NCBI RefSeq assembly: GCF_002210285.1
Contig: NZ_MWQE01000007.1
Span: forward strand, 108,509-172,508
Reading direction: 5' to 3'
From: Fibrobacter sp. UWR2
GTDB taxonomy: Bacteria; Fibrobacterota; Fibrobacteria; Fibrobacterales; Fibrobacteraceae
DNA: 64,000 nt
Every line of letters starts with the position of its first letter. The stretch's first letter is position 1. Position numbers and translations under genes: made by a program. The notes under the pieces were generated by a model, which was not told where the DNA came from, searched no databases, and saw only the letters and a list, made by a program, of their open reading frames with translations. Positions 25,940 through 35,331 of this stretch are shown here, in pieces.

Positions 25940-26485
25940 ATGTTTAACCAGCTCGACAAGCCCCAGGCAGGCGAAACCATCGCCATCATGAAAACCAACC
26001 ACGGGGTAATGAAGCTCCGCCTTTTTGAAGAACGCGTGGGCGAATGTGCCACGAACTTCATCGAGCTTGCCAAGCAGGGCAAGTACGACGGCGCCCCCTT
26101 CCACCGCATCATCAGCGGGTTCATGATTCAGGGTGGCGACTTCACCCGCAGGAACGGCACAGGCGGGCACTCCGCCAAGGGCCCCGGCACCACCATCGGC
26201 GACAAGTACGACCCGTGCCTCACCCACATGCGCGGCGCCCTCAGCTGGGCAAAGACTCAACTCCCTAACTCCATCGGCAGCCAGTTCTTCATTGTCCACG
26301 GCGACAACGTGCACTTTTTGGACCACGACCAGTGCGGCCCGGGCCCGGCTGACGGATACTCCGTATTCGGCCAGCTCTACGAAGGCTTCGACGTGCTCGA
26401 CGAAATCGCAAACGTCAGGACCGGCGCCATGGACCGCCCCATCGAAGACGTGATTATCGAGTCCGTGACCATCGAAAAGGCATAA
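25940..26485 (+). CDS. Cyclophilin-type peptidyl-prolyl cis-trans isomerase
   Basis: 181 residues from the ATG at 25940, with AAGGAG upstream. No signal peptide, so cytoplasmic. The core motifs FHRIISGFMIQGGDF, SQFFIVHG and VFGQLYEGFDVLDEI are those of bacterial cyclophilins (PpiB type). The active-site Arg of FHRI is present. Confidence 0.92.
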   Translation: MFNQLDKPQAGETIAIMKTNHGVMKLRLFEERVGECATNFIELAKQGKYDGAPFHRIISGFMIQGGDFTRRNGTGGHSAKGPGTTIGDKYDPCLTHMRGALSWAKTQLPNSIGSQFFIVHGDNVHFLDHDQCGPGPADGYSVFGQLYEGFDVLDEIANVRTGAMDRPIEDVIIESVTIEKA

Positions 26486-26531
26486 TTTTCACGGTGGCGG
26501 TACTTTTTTGCAAAAAAAGTATTCCGCCCCC

Positions 26532-26560
26532 TTGACAAGGGCCAAATATTTTTCTCTATT
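26532..26560 (+). promoter_or_regulatory. Promoter of tRNA-Ala
   Basis: TTGACA at 26532-26537, a 17-bp spacer and TCTATT at 26555-26560. The tRNA begins 14 bp after the -10 element. Confidence 0.65.
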
Positions 26561-26573
26561 TGGCTCACCTTTC

Positions 26574-26646
26574 GGGGTTATAGCTCAGTTGGTAGAGCGC
26601 CTGCATGGCATGCAGGAGGTCAGGAGTTCGACTCTCCTTAGCTCCA
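26574..26646 (+). tRNA. tRNA-Ala (anticodon GGC)
   Basis: Cloverleaf folds by eye. Acceptor arms are GGGGTTA/TAGCTCC, the D loop is AGTTGGTAG, the anticodon stem is CCTGC/GCAGG around loop ATGGCAT, and the T arm is AGGAG-TTCGACT-CTCCT. The discriminator is A and CCA is not encoded. A promoter and a terminator frame it, so it is a single-gene unit. Confidence 0.95.
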
Positions 26647-26649
26647 CTC

Positions 26650-26680
26650 GAAAGACCCGCATCAAATGCGGGTCTTTTTC
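26650..26680 (+). terminator. Terminator after tRNA-Ala
   Basis: A twelve-base stem AAAGACCCGCAT/ATGCGGGTCTTT with a CAA loop is followed by a T run. Confidence 0.9.
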
Positions 26681-26725
26681 GTTTAGCCAAAGCCCACTCC
26701 GTAAGTTTTTTATATCTTTCCTTGC

Positions 26726-28720
26726 ATGAAGAAGATTTCCAATAAATTCATCTACACCGTGGGGAGTTCGTTAGCGCTATCCCTGCTAGCGTGCGCAGCA
26801 GCCTTTGCAGAAGAGTGTAACGAACAAACTATGGACGCCTTCGCCTACGAAGACTGCCTTGCAGCAAACGGCATCACGGCCGGAACCGACGCAGCGGCAT
26901 CTTCTGCCAACGGTCCTCGCCTGACTGTACTCGGCACCAAGCCGTTTTCGTACAATCCCTTCGGGCGCGACGCCTACCTCACATCGAGTTTCGGCGAGAA
27001 CCGCGGCACACGATACCACCTGGGCATCGACTACTCTACAGAAATGGAAGAAGGCTGGGTCGTATATGCACCCGAAGACGGAACCGTCAGCGAAATCAAG
27101 ACTTCACCCTTCGGCTACGGCAAGGTGCTGTTCTTCAAGGGAGCAAGCGGCAAGACCTGGGTATTCGCCCACCAGAGCAGTTTCGGCCCCAAGCTCGATG
27201 AGATTGTCTACAAGAAGATGTACGATACCAAGAAAAACGACATCTCCATTTCACCCAAAATCGCGTTCAAGAAAGGCGACACGCTTACCTACGCCGGGAG
27301 CAGCGGCATCGGCAACCCGCACCTACACCTAGAAGTGCGCACAGCCGACAACAAGGCACTTTCGCCCTGCGGCGAAGGGGTTCTCTGCCTAGACACTATC
27401 GCGCCACAGGTATTTGCAGCAGCGGCATTCTACAAGGACGATGTCGCATTCACCTCCGCAGAAGCACTTGACAAGGGATGCGTTACCTCCCCCATCAAGA
27501 ACAGTTTCCAGAACGACGCCCCCGTGCATGTCGCATTCAAGATTGCCGACTACAGTCGCATGCCCAAGGAAAACCCGATGTCCATCCGCAGGCTGGAACT
27601 GTTCCGCTACGACGAGAAAGCCTACAGCAAGATACAGGACACCATCCCGATGTCCAAACAGCTCAGAATCCGCGACGAACTGCTCTGGGCCGAAGAAGCC
27701 GACACCGCCGGCGACTGGCACTACCTGACCGCCAAGCTCCCGCCGCAATCCGAATACCGCCTGGAAGTCGAGGACTACGCGGGGAATATCACCACCAAGA
27801 AGTTCTCGCTCCGTTCCAACTGCAAAGGCAACCAGAGTTTCCCAAAGCAGAAGTTCCAGACCACCCCGCTGTTCACCTACCTCTCTAGGCCCGCTCTCGA
27901 CCTCACACGCTGCAACGACGGTTACTCGTTCTCCGCCCAGGACAAGAGCGGACAGACACTCAGTGCGAACCTCTGCAAGGTGTTCGGCAACAAGTTCACG
28001 TTCATCGGCAAGATTGTAGCAACTTTCCCCACCGTCGAAAAAATCATCTACAGCAAGGGCAACACCGAGAATACCATCTACGTGACCACGCTCCGTCCAG
28101 GCGTTTCCTCCGCAAGCTGGACCGTCAAGGACGAAGACTTCGAGATATCGCAGAAGATTACCGGCATGGCAGTCAAGACAAACGAAGGCACACCGGTCCT
28201 TGCTTTCACGAGGAATGTCACCGACAGCTTGAACTTCTACGAATTCCACCCGAAGGGCCTGCAGTTCAGCGGCAAGTGGGAAGTCTGCATAGACGCCCAC
28301 ACGGCAAGCGCCCCGCTTTACTGGCTTGGCGAAACCAGCCGCAACTGGTTCATCTTCAGCAAGCAGACCTCCGGGAAAAAGCGCTGCGCAAGCACAAACG
28401 AGCTGCGCGACATCGCCTCCATCGACCATCAGGCCCCACCGACACTTGGGTTCCCCTACTGGGACAACACCATCATTGGCGGGCTACACCAGCCGGCACT
28501 CAAGATTCCGCTTCAGTTCAAGTATAACGGAGTCGAAGATGGCAACGCCATAACAGTCAAGGCGGGCAAGCAGTGGATTGCCGCGGAATACGATTCGGAA
28601 CCCCGCGAAATCATCATCGAAGGCGAAAAGCTGCCAGAAGAAGGCGGGACGATTACCATCCAGATCCAGGACGAAGCCAAGCACAAGGCCAGCTACACCA
28701 TCACAGTCCCGGGAATGTAG
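26726..28720 (+). CDS. Secreted M23 (LytM-type) peptidase-domain protein
   Basis: 664 residues. Signal peptide ends near AAAFA (about 28). Residues about 75-215 are an M23 metalloendopeptidase domain: SFGENRGTRYHLGIDYS carries the first His/Asp ligands, and NPHLHLEVR the HxH. The remaining 450 residues are beta-rich, with no family I recognise. Both ligand sets are present, so it may be an active murein hydrolase; a cell-envelope regulator is also possible. Located just after tRNA-Ala. Confidence 0.82.
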   Translation: MKKISNKFIYTVGSSLALSLLACAAAFAEECNEQTMDAFAYEDCLAANGITAGTDAAASSANGPRLTVLGTKPFSYNPFGRDAYLTSSFGENRGTRYHLGIDYSTEMEEGWVVYAPEDGTVSEIKTSPFGYGKVLFFKGASGKTWVFAHQSSFGPKLDEIVYKKMYDTKKNDISISPKIAFKKGDTLTYAGSSGIGNPHLHLEVRTADNKALSPCGEGVLCLDTIAPQVFAAAAFYKDDVAFTSAEALDKGCVTSPIKNSFQNDAPVHVAFKIADYSRMPKENPMSIRRLELFRYDEKAYSKIQDTIPMSKQLRIRDELLWAEEADTAGDWHYLTAKLPPQSEYRLEVEDYAGNITTKKFSLRSNCKGNQSFPKQKFQTTPLFTYLSRPALDLTRCNDGYSFSAQDKSGQTLSANLCKVFGNKFTFIGKIVATFPTVEKIIYSKGNTENTIYVTTLRPGVSSASWTVKDEDFEISQKITGMAVKTNEGTPVLAFTRNVTDSLNFYEFHPKGLQFSGKWEVCIDAHTASAPLYWLGETSRNWFIFSKQTSGKKRCASTNELRDIASIDHQAPPTLGFPYWDNTIIGGLHQPALKIPLQFKYNGVEDGNAITVKAGKQWIAAEYDSEPREIIIEGEKLPEEGGTITIQIQDEAKHKASYTITVPGM

Positions 28721-28749
28721 CCCCGGGCACATTGCCATTTTAGAATAGA

Positions 28750-29475
28750 TTACAGGTCGGCGTAATGCGTAAGCTTGCGCCGATTATTTAATGCAATGCG
28801 CACCAGGTCGCGCAACTGTTCTTCGCGCTCCGGAAAATCCACCGGATGCAGCGCAATACGCGGGATACCCGCCGGAATCTTGAGTATCAGTTCCCCAAAC
28901 TTGAAGGCGGGCTTTACCAAGCATTCAGGAATACCCGCAAAACTCGCGACCGGAGAGGCAAAACGCCGGCCCCGCGCGGTCGTAAGCGAGAAGCGGTCTT
29001 CGTAGAGCATCTTCATGCCACGTACCTGCATGGGCAGGTACTTGTTGCTGTACCATGTCGGGGGTACGAACGCAGCAGGCTTGATTCCGGCATTATCACC
29101 TTCGGCAAACAGGGCTTCCCAGGCCTTGACGCCCGCCTGCAGCAAGCGGCTGGACTCATACTCGCTAAGCCCCGCAAATTCCGCTTCCCTGTGCGTCACC
29201 ACCATGCCGAAAAGCCCCATGTAACTGCGGCCCTGGCTAAATTCCGCCTTGTGTTTGTAGCCATGCAGGGCCAGTTCGAAGCCATCGGACTTCAACCGGG
29301 CAAGAGCATCGCGGAAACCCGCAACAGACTCTTCATCGGCGCCCTCTGTACTGGGAATCACAAGGACGCTGAACCCTCGACCGCAAAGATCCTTGAGCGA
29401 ATCAAGCACTGGCAACACCGTCCGGTAGTTCCAGACGCTAAAATCGTGAAAACAGAGGAGAAACTTGCGAGCCAT
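28750..29475 (-). CDS. DUF2334-type polysaccharide deacetylase-like protein
   Basis: 241 residues from the ATG at 29475; a longer reading would run into a palindromic repeat. The order FLLCFHDFS (FHD), ELALHGYKHKAEFS (HGYKH) and IALHPVDFP (HP) is the metal-binding arrangement of the polysaccharide-deacetylase fold, and it fits DUF2334 best. The substrate is unknown. Convergent with the M23 gene and divergent from uppP. Confidence 0.72.
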   Translation of the reverse strand: MARKFLLCFHDFSVWNYRTVLPVLDSLKDLCGRGFSVLVIPSTEGADEESVAGFRDALARLKSDGFELALHGYKHKAEFSQGRSYMGLFGMVVTHREAEFAGLSEYESSRLLQAGVKAWEALFAEGDNAGIKPAAFVPPTWYSNKYLPMQVRGMKMLYEDRFSLTTARGRRFASPVASFAGIPECLVKPAFKFGELILKIPAGIPRIALHPVDFPEREEQLRDLVRIALNNRRKLTHYADL

Positions 29476-29508
29476 GTGATTAATATAGTAATAGAAATTA
29501 AAGCCTAG

Positions 29509-29557
29509 ATGGCGGGTCAAGCCCGCCATGACGTCAATCCGGCCTCCGAGCCGGAAT
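29509..29557. repeat. Palindromic intergenic repeats upstream of uppP
   Basis: ATGGCGGG-tcaa-CCCGCCAT at 29509-29530 is followed by GACGTCA and a second hairpin CCGGCctccgaGCCGG (29539-29555). The first belongs to the GTCAT...ATGAC palindrome class that recurs in this window. Confidence 0.75.
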
Positions 29558-29598
29558 CTAAGAACTATTTTTTTCAACTAAATTCTATCTTTCCTGCC

Positions 29599-30441
29599 AT
29601 GTTCGAATCTATCATCTTGGGCCTATTGCAGGGCCTCGCCGAATTCCTCCCCATTTCCAGCTCCGGCCACCTTGTGCTCGGGCACGAACTTCTAGGCATG
29701 AACGAAGCGGGCATGTTCTTCGACATCATGCTCCACGCCGGCACGTTGCTTTCTATCTTCGTCGTCTTCCACAAGAAGATTACCGACATCATCGTAGGCT
29801 GCCTCCACCGTGACAAGGAACAGCTCCGCGAAGCGGGCTACATCATTCTGGCGAGCATCCCGACCGCCCTCATCGGAATCGGTTTCAAGGATGCGCTCGA
29901 AGGCCTTTTCGAGAATCCGCGCGCCGTATGCGTCGCAGAACTCTTTACCGGCCTATTGCTGTTTACATCGCAGTGGGGCCCCACAGGCGCCAAGCACCCT
30001 GAAAACGAAGGCGTCAAGATGAACTGGTGGCGCGCACTCGTGACCGGCACCGTGCAGGGCATCGCCTGCATTCCGGGCATTAGCCGCAGCGGCTCTACCA
30101 TCAGTGCCATGATGTTCATGGGCGTGAACCGCAAGTACGCCGGTGAATTCAGCTTCCTCATGAGCATCCCTGCCGTGGGCGGTGCCGCACTCCTCGACTG
30201 CATCAAGTGGTTCAAGTGCCAGAGCATGACTCCGGAAAAAGCACTCCTCGACCCGGAAAAGGCCATGAAGTGTGCTGACGCCGGCAGCTTTACCCCCGAA
30301 CTTTTGGTGGGCATGCTGGTGTCGTTCATCTTCGGCATTATCGCCCTCAAGTGGCTCATGACCTTCTTGCAGAAGGGCAAGTTCCAGCACTTCGCCTGGT
30401 ACGTGTGGGCCGTCGGCATCCTCGGACTGATTTTCCTGTAG
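29599..30441 (+). CDS. uppP: UppP (BacA), undecaprenyl-diphosphatase
   Basis: 280 residues from the ATG at 29599. Integral membrane enzyme that dephosphorylates undecaprenyl pyrophosphate to recycle the murein lipid carrier. Diagnostic motifs are GLLQGLAEFLPISSSGHLVL near the N-terminus and GIACIPGISRSGSTI in the middle. Several membrane helices follow. No strong ribosome binding site is visible. Confidence 0.95.
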   Translation: MFESIILGLLQGLAEFLPISSSGHLVLGHELLGMNEAGMFFDIMLHAGTLLSIFVVFHKKITDIIVGCLHRDKEQLREAGYIILASIPTALIGIGFKDALEGLFENPRAVCVAELFTGLLLFTSQWGPTGAKHPENEGVKMNWWRALVTGTVQGIACIPGISRSGSTISAMMFMGVNRKYAGEFSFLMSIPAVGGAALLDCIKWFKCQSMTPEKALLDPEKAMKCADAGSFTPELLVGMLVSFIFGIIALKWLMTFLQKGKFQHFAWYVWAVGILGLIFL

Positions 30442-30447
30442 TAAGCC

Positions 30448-31458
30448 CTACCTCAACAAAAGCGTATCCACGAAAACCCAGGGTACAACGGAAATAACGG
30501 AATCCACCTGGTTTGCAACCCAAGGGAAGCCGTTTACGCGGCAGCATTCCCTGACCCCTAGAGAATCACGCACTTTTTTATAGCGGTCCGAAAAGTACGG
30601 CGAAAACAAGTTATCGTACGCATGGTCCGTCACGTACGAGAACACGCTCCGTTCATGAAGGAAAATCTTATTCCCCAGTTCTTGACAGAATAGCCTGGAA
30701 GTTGTCGTGTCCTTAACATCCTTGGCTAAATATTCCAGCCGCGCAGAATCTAGCGGGACAATGGCAGCAGCACTTCCATCAAAAAACAGATCACTAAACA
30801 TTTCTCTCTTTAGCCAGTCGCAGAAATTCTTATCGAGCACGCGCAATTCTACAGGCCTATCGGCTTTTAATAGGAAAAAGCCACCCATCTGCCCCGCCAC
30901 TTGCCACGGCGTCGGAGCAAACGACCCATCCACGCCCCACTTGCGAAGCCCCCAATTAAAGATGTCCCCTACAGAAAGCCCTTGTTTGTTCTTGGAACGG
31001 GCCTGGACCATAAGGTCCTTGCTATCCTTATAGTCATATTCACTCAGGACCATAAAGAAACGGGATGCAAAATTATAGTTTCCGGAGTCCAATGCCGCCT
31101 TGGAAGCTAGGTAGATTTTCTCTTTTATCTCCTCGGAAGTCCCGAATTCTTCGACAGCCTTCTCATACCCCATTTTACGAAGTTCCTTGCGGAAGGGAGG
31201 GAATATATCAGCAAACAGAACATCACTATGGTGATACGTGCCAGGATGTTCCTCTGTGCTAATTATTCTAGCGAGTTCCGCTTTATAAGGAACCTTCTGG
31301 TCCGGAGTCTCTAGATAGGCATTCATCATTTGGCATTGGCGGGCGTATTCGTAATAGCCACTTTTGTATTCGTCAATCCAGGCCATTACCAGGAACAGCA
31401 GAGGGATTGCAAGGAACACGCCAAGGCAACCTATTGATACTTTTTTCACGATCCCCAT
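30448..31458 (-). CDS. Hypothetical single-span membrane protein
   Basis: 336 residues, start supported by AAAGGAGT five bases upstream. One N-terminal membrane segment (SIGCLGVFLAIPLLFLVMAW); the rest is predicted to be outside the cytoplasm. An alpha-helical region (about 90-160) contains a pattern like tetratricopeptide-type helices (ASKAALDSGNYNFASRFFMVLSEY). No family or catalytic motif recognised. Convergent with uppP. Confidence 0.6.
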   Translation of the reverse strand: MGIVKKVSIGCLGVFLAIPLLFLVMAWIDEYKSGYYEYARQCQMMNAYLETPDQKVPYKAELARIISTEEHPGTYHHSDVLFADIFPPFRKELRKMGYEKAVEEFGTSEEIKEKIYLASKAALDSGNYNFASRFFMVLSEYDYKDSKDLMVQARSKNKQGLSVGDIFNWGLRKWGVDGSFAPTPWQVAGQMGGFFLLKADRPVELRVLDKNFCDWLKREMFSDLFFDGSAAAIVPLDSARLEYLAKDVKDTTTSRLFCQELGNKIFLHERSVFSYVTDHAYDNLFSPYFSDRYKKVRDSLGVRECCRVNGFPWVANQVDSVISVVPWVFVDTLLLR

Positions 31459-31517
31459 AGTTACTCCTTTGTACGGGACAGCCCAAATAATCCATCTATT
31501 GTGTATATATATCTTTT

Positions 31518-31533
31518 TGGCACGGTTATTGCA
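31518..31533 (+). promoter_or_regulatory. Candidate sigma-54 promoter upstream of htpG
   Basis: TGGCACG-GTTA-TTGCA matches the sigma-54 consensus, with GG (31519-31520) and GC (31531-31532) separated by exactly ten bases. The start point would be near 31544, leaving a leader of about 150 nt before htpG that contains a palindromic repeat. Confidence 0.5.
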
Positions 31534-31633
31534 TCTTCTATAGCGAAAACAAGGTTAGGCTGTCATTTTGTTTCATTTTGAAACATTATGGTAGGCTAAA
31601 CCGCTCGAAAATTAAACATCAAGGCGTTCCCAA

Positions 31634-31668
31634 TGATTCTATCGCCACTACGTGGCTCCAGAATGACA
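31634..31668. repeat. GTCATyCTGG-class palindromic repeat in the htpG leader
   Basis: Reverse orientation copy: GATTCTATCGCC-actacgt-GGCTCCAGAATGAC. The same ends occur at 42951, 50859 and 60045. Confidence 0.75.
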
Positions 31669-31692
31669 GCGGGAATGACAAAGGACAGAAAA

Positions 31693-33579
31693 ATGGCAAC
31701 AGAGAAGATGGAATTCCAGACCGAAGTTCGCGACATGCTGAACTTGATGATCAACTCCCTTTACAGCAACAAGGAAATCTTCCTCCGCGAGCTCGTCTCG
31801 AACGCGGCGGACGCACTTGACAAGCGCCGTTTCCTTTCGCTTTCTAACGCCGACCTGCTCCCGGTGGGCACGCAGTTGCGCATCGACATCTCGGTGAACA
31901 AAGAAGGCAAGCGCATCGTTGTCGAAGATAACGGTATCGGCATGAACAAGGAAGACTTGATCAACTGCCTCGGTACCATCGCCCGTAGCGGCACCAAGAA
32001 CTTCATCAAGAATTTGAAGGAAGGTGACAAGGGCAGCGTCGATCTGATTGGCCAGTTCGGTGTGGGTTTCTACTCCGTGTTCATGGTCGCGAAGAAAGTC
32101 GAAGTGTTGACGCTCAAGGCCGGCGAAAAGCAGGGCTACCTGTGGGCCTCCGAAGGCACGGGCGAATTTGAAATTTCTGAAGCCCCGCTCGACAAGGTGG
32201 GCACCAAGATTACCTTGTACCTGAAGGACGACGAGGACGCCGAAGATTTCGCCAGCGAATGGAAGATTAAGGACATCGTGCAGAAGTACAGCGGCTTCGT
32301 GAGCTACGGCATCTACTTCCACCCGGAACCGACCAAGAACGACAAGGGCGAACTCGAAGAAAAGCCCGAAGAACGCTTGAACGAAAAACAGGCCCTGTGG
32401 CGTCAGAGCGAAAAGGAAGTCACCGAAGAACAGTACAAGGACTTCTACAACGTCATCAGCCACGAAGCCGACGAACCGGCCGCCTGGAGCCACAGCCACG
32501 CCGAAGGTTCCCAGGAATTCTGGAGCCTCGTGTACATTCCGTCGAAGGCCCCGTTCAACATCTGGCACAACGATGCTCTGCACGGACTCAAGCTCTACGT
32601 GAAGAAAGTCTTTATCATGGACGACTGCAAGGACTTGCTGCCGCCTTGGCTCCGCTTTGTGCGCGGCGTGGTCGATAGCGAAGACTTGCCGCTGAACGTG
32701 TCCCGTGAAATCTTGCAGAACAACAAGATTATCACCAACATTCGTAAGCACGTGATCAAGAAGGTGCTCGACACCTTGCAGAACATGGCCGACAAGGATG
32801 CCGCGAAGTACAACGCCTGGTGGCGCGAACTCGGCATGGTCTTGAAGGAAGGCTTCTACATGAACTGGGAACATCTTGACGAACTCAAGAAGTTGCTCCG
32901 TTTCGAAAGCACCAAGACGGAAGGCGACGCTCTCGTGGGCCTCGACGAATACGTGAAGCGCATGCCCGAAGGCCAGAAGGAAATCTACTACCTCATCGGC
33001 GACAAGAACGCCGTGAAGTCTAACCCGATGCTCGAAGCCTTCAAGGCGAAGGGTTACGAAGTGCTGCTCATGAGCGACGGCATCGACGAGTTCATGATGT
33101 CGAGCCTCACCGAATTCGGTGACAAGAAGTTCCATGACATCGCCCGCGGCGACGTGGATTTCGAAAAGACCGAAGACGAAAAGAAGGCCGAAGAAGCCAA
33201 CAAGGGAATCTTCAAGGGACTCTGCGAAAACCTGCAGAAGGTCTTGGACGAAGACATCAAGGAAGTCCGCGTGTCTAGCCGCCTCAAAGATAGCCCCTGC
33301 TGCCTCGTGACCAGCGAAGACGCCATGAGCGCTCAGATGGAACGCATGATGAAGGCGATGGGCCAGAAGAACTTGCCGAAGAGCAAGCGCATTCTGGAAA
33401 TCAACCCGACGCACCCGATTTGCGAAATGCTCAAGAAGAAAGCCGAAGCCAAGGAAGATCTTGGCGATTGGCCGAAGGCCCTCTACGGCCAGGCATTGCT
33501 TGCCGAAGGTTCTCCGCTCCCGAACCCCGCTGAGTATGTCGCCGCAATTACTAAACTGCTGACTGCCAGCGTGAAGTAA
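31693..33579 (+). CDS. htpG: HtpG, Hsp90 chaperone
   Basis: 628 residues from the ATG at 31693, with AAGGAC upstream; the extra 20 codons of the longer reading come from the intergenic repeat. GHKL ATPase domain with LRELVSNAADALDK, DNGIGMNKEDL and GQFGVGFYSVFMVA; middle and dimerisation domains are complete. Length matches E. coli HtpG. A monocistronic unit with its own terminator. Confidence 0.96.
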   Translation: MATEKMEFQTEVRDMLNLMINSLYSNKEIFLRELVSNAADALDKRRFLSLSNADLLPVGTQLRIDISVNKEGKRIVVEDNGIGMNKEDLINCLGTIARSGTKNFIKNLKEGDKGSVDLIGQFGVGFYSVFMVAKKVEVLTLKAGEKQGYLWASEGTGEFEISEAPLDKVGTKITLYLKDDEDAEDFASEWKIKDIVQKYSGFVSYGIYFHPEPTKNDKGELEEKPEERLNEKQALWRQSEKEVTEEQYKDFYNVISHEADEPAAWSHSHAEGSQEFWSLVYIPSKAPFNIWHNDALHGLKLYVKKVFIMDDCKDLLPPWLRFVRGVVDSEDLPLNVSREILQNNKIITNIRKHVIKKVLDTLQNMADKDAAKYNAWWRELGMVLKEGFYMNWEHLDELKKLLRFESTKTEGDALVGLDEYVKRMPEGQKEIYYLIGDKNAVKSNPMLEAFKAKGYEVLLMSDGIDEFMMSSLTEFGDKKFHDIARGDVDFEKTEDEKKAEEANKGIFKGLCENLQKVLDEDIKEVRVSSRLKDSPCCLVTSEDAMSAQMERMMKAMGQKNLPKSKRILEINPTHPICEMLKKKAEAKEDLGDWPKALYGQALLAEGSPLPNPAEYVAAITKLLTASVK

Positions 33580-33591
33580 TCTCGCAACAGC

Positions 33592-33617
33592 GTCATCCTC
33601 GCGAAGGCGAGGATCCA
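33592..33617. repeat. Short palindromic repeat after htpG
   Basis: GTCATCCTCGCG-aaggc-GAGGATCCA, same class as the GTCAT repeats elsewhere, placed directly after the htpG stop. Confidence 0.7.
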
Positions 33618-33631
33618 TACATTCTCATACG

Positions 33632-33664
33632 AAAAAGACCGCGATTCAATCGCGGCCTTTTTTT
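33632..33664 (+). terminator. Terminator of htpG
   Basis: Stem GACCGCGATT/AATCGCGGCC followed by seven T residues. Confidence 0.85.
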
Positions 33665-33696
33665 CAAATCTTCGCACCAACTAGAGAAAAGTCATT

Positions 33697-33804
33697 AAAA
33701 AGTCGTATAGACGAGTATAACGAGGCCGCAGACCCCGAAGCCGTACAACTGGTACGGCGAGTTGGGTCGAGAACGAAGTTAGGCGAAGTCTAGACGACTT
33801 TTTT
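33697..33804 (-). ncRNA. Structured 3' element downstream of the DUF1846 gene
   Basis: About 108 bp. Outer arms AAAAAGTCGTATAGAC and GTCTAGACGACTTTTT pair almost perfectly. An inner hairpin CCGTAC-aactg-GTACGG sits inside GACCC/GGGTC. On the minus strand it begins at the stop codon of the DUF1846 gene and ends in a T run, so it may act as a large terminator. It shares the box CGAGTATArCGAGGCCGCAG with the element at 58295-58470. Confidence 0.55.
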
Positions 33805-35287
33805 AACCGTGGTAAAGGTTGCCGGACTGATAATTCGGTTCCGTCGTCAGGTTCACTCCCAGCCTGCGGAACACGCCCACATCCACCTGCGAGAGGATGA
33901 CACTGGAATGCACTTCGCAGTGGCGGAGTTCCGGCAACTTCTCGAGGGCAATTTTTGCGTTGTAGTCCGTGAGAGCACAGACGGAGAGCGCCACGAGCGC
34001 CTCGTCCATGTGCAGGCGCGGGTTCTTGTGGCCCAATTGCCTGGTCTTCAAGTTCTGAATCGGCTCGATAACCATCGGCGAAAGCAGGCGCACTTCGTCG
34101 GGAATCTTCGCGAGATGCTTCAAAGCATCGAGCAGGGCGGCAGAAGAGGCGCCGAGCAGCGAAGACGTTTTGCCGGTAATAATGGCGCCGTCGTTCAACT
34201 GGATGGCAACGGCCGGACCACTGGTAATTTCGGCGCGTTCCACGGCAGCCGCAATCACGGGACGGTCGGCAGTGCTAATCTGCGCCTGCTCCATGATGAG
34301 TTCCTGCTTGTAAATCTGGTCCTTTTCCGCATTGCCCTTGCGCACGTCGCAGAGCGTGTTGTAGTAGCGGCGGATGATTTCCTGTTTGGCGGCCTCGCAA
34401 ACGGCGGCATCGTCGACAATGCAGTTGCCTGCCATGTTCACGCCCATGTCCGTGGGGCTCTTGTACGGAGATTCACCCAAGATGCGCGTAAACAGCGCGT
34501 TCAACACTGGGAAAATTTCCACATCACGGTTATAGTTGATTGTAGTTTGTCCGTAAGCTTCCAGATGGAACGGGTCAATCATGTTCACGTCGTTCAGGTC
34601 GGCGGTGGCCGCCTCGTACGCGAGGTTCACCGGATGCTTGAGCGGGATGTTCCAGATGGGGAACGTTTCAAACTTCGCGTAACCGGCCTTCACGCCGCGC
34701 TTGTTCTCGTGATAAATCTGCGAGAGACACACGGCCATCTTGCCACTACCGGGGCCGGGAGCCGTCACCACCACGAGTTCGCGGGTAGTTTCAACAAATT
34801 CATTCTTGCCGTAACCGTCGTCGCTTACAACCAAAGGAATGTTGCTCGGGTAACCCGCAATCGGGTAGTGGCGGTAAACCTTGAGTCCCAGTCCTTCCAG
34901 CTTCTTTTGGTAGGCGACAGCGCTCGGCTGTTCCTGCCAGCGGGTCAGCACCACAGAGCTCACGTAGAGGCCATAACCGCGGAACGCGTCAATCAGGCGG
35001 AGCACGTCCTGGTCGTAGGTAATACCGAGGTCGCCGCGGACCTTGTTCTTTTCGATGTCTCCCGCATTGATGGCGATAATGACTTCGGCCTTGTCCTTGA
35101 TTTTTTCGAGCATGCGGATTTTACTGTCGGGCGCGAAGCCAGGCAACACGCGGGATGCGTGATGGTCATCGAACAGTTTTCCGCCAAATTCCAGGTAAAG
35201 TTTTCCGCCGAACTTCGCGATGCGTTCGGCAATTTTTTCGGACTGCGTCTTGAGGTACGCTTCGTTATCAAAACCTACTTTAAACAT
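33803..35287 (-). CDS. DUF1846 family protein
   Basis: 494 residues, full family length. Family features: N-terminal FDNEAYLKTQSEKIAERI, LYLEFGGKLFDDHHASRVLPGF, and a nucleotide-loop-like APGPGSGKMAVCLSQIYHE, then FHLEAYGQTTINYNRDVE. A structure of a DUF1846 member is known, but as far as I know its reaction is not established. Stand-alone gene. Confidence 0.85.
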   Translation of the reverse strand: MFKVGFDNEAYLKTQSEKIAERIAKFGGKLYLEFGGKLFDDHHASRVLPGFAPDSKIRMLEKIKDKAEVIIAINAGDIEKNKVRGDLGITYDQDVLRLIDAFRGYGLYVSSVVLTRWQEQPSAVAYQKKLEGLGLKVYRHYPIAGYPSNIPLVVSDDGYGKNEFVETTRELVVVTAPGPGSGKMAVCLSQIYHENKRGVKAGYAKFETFPIWNIPLKHPVNLAYEAATADLNDVNMIDPFHLEAYGQTTINYNRDVEIFPVLNALFTRILGESPYKSPTDMGVNMAGNCIVDDAAVCEAAKQEIIRRYYNTLCDVRKGNAEKDQIYKQELIMEQAQISTADRPVIAAAVERAEITSGPAVAIQLNDGAIITGKTSSLLGASSAALLDALKHLAKIPDEVRLLSPMVIEPIQNLKTRQLGHKNPRLHMDEALVALSVCALTDYNAKIALEKLPELRHCEVHSSVILSQVDVGVFRRLGVNLTTEPNYQSGNLYHG

Positions 35288-35331
35288 CTTTTTCTACCAA
35301 TTCAAAATTAAAATTCAACGCCTCAAAAATA

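Noticed and set aside
31648..33618. Open frame of 656 codons opposite htpG
   Set aside because: HtpG on the plus strand is full length with all ATPase motifs; the opposite frame has no recognisable domain.
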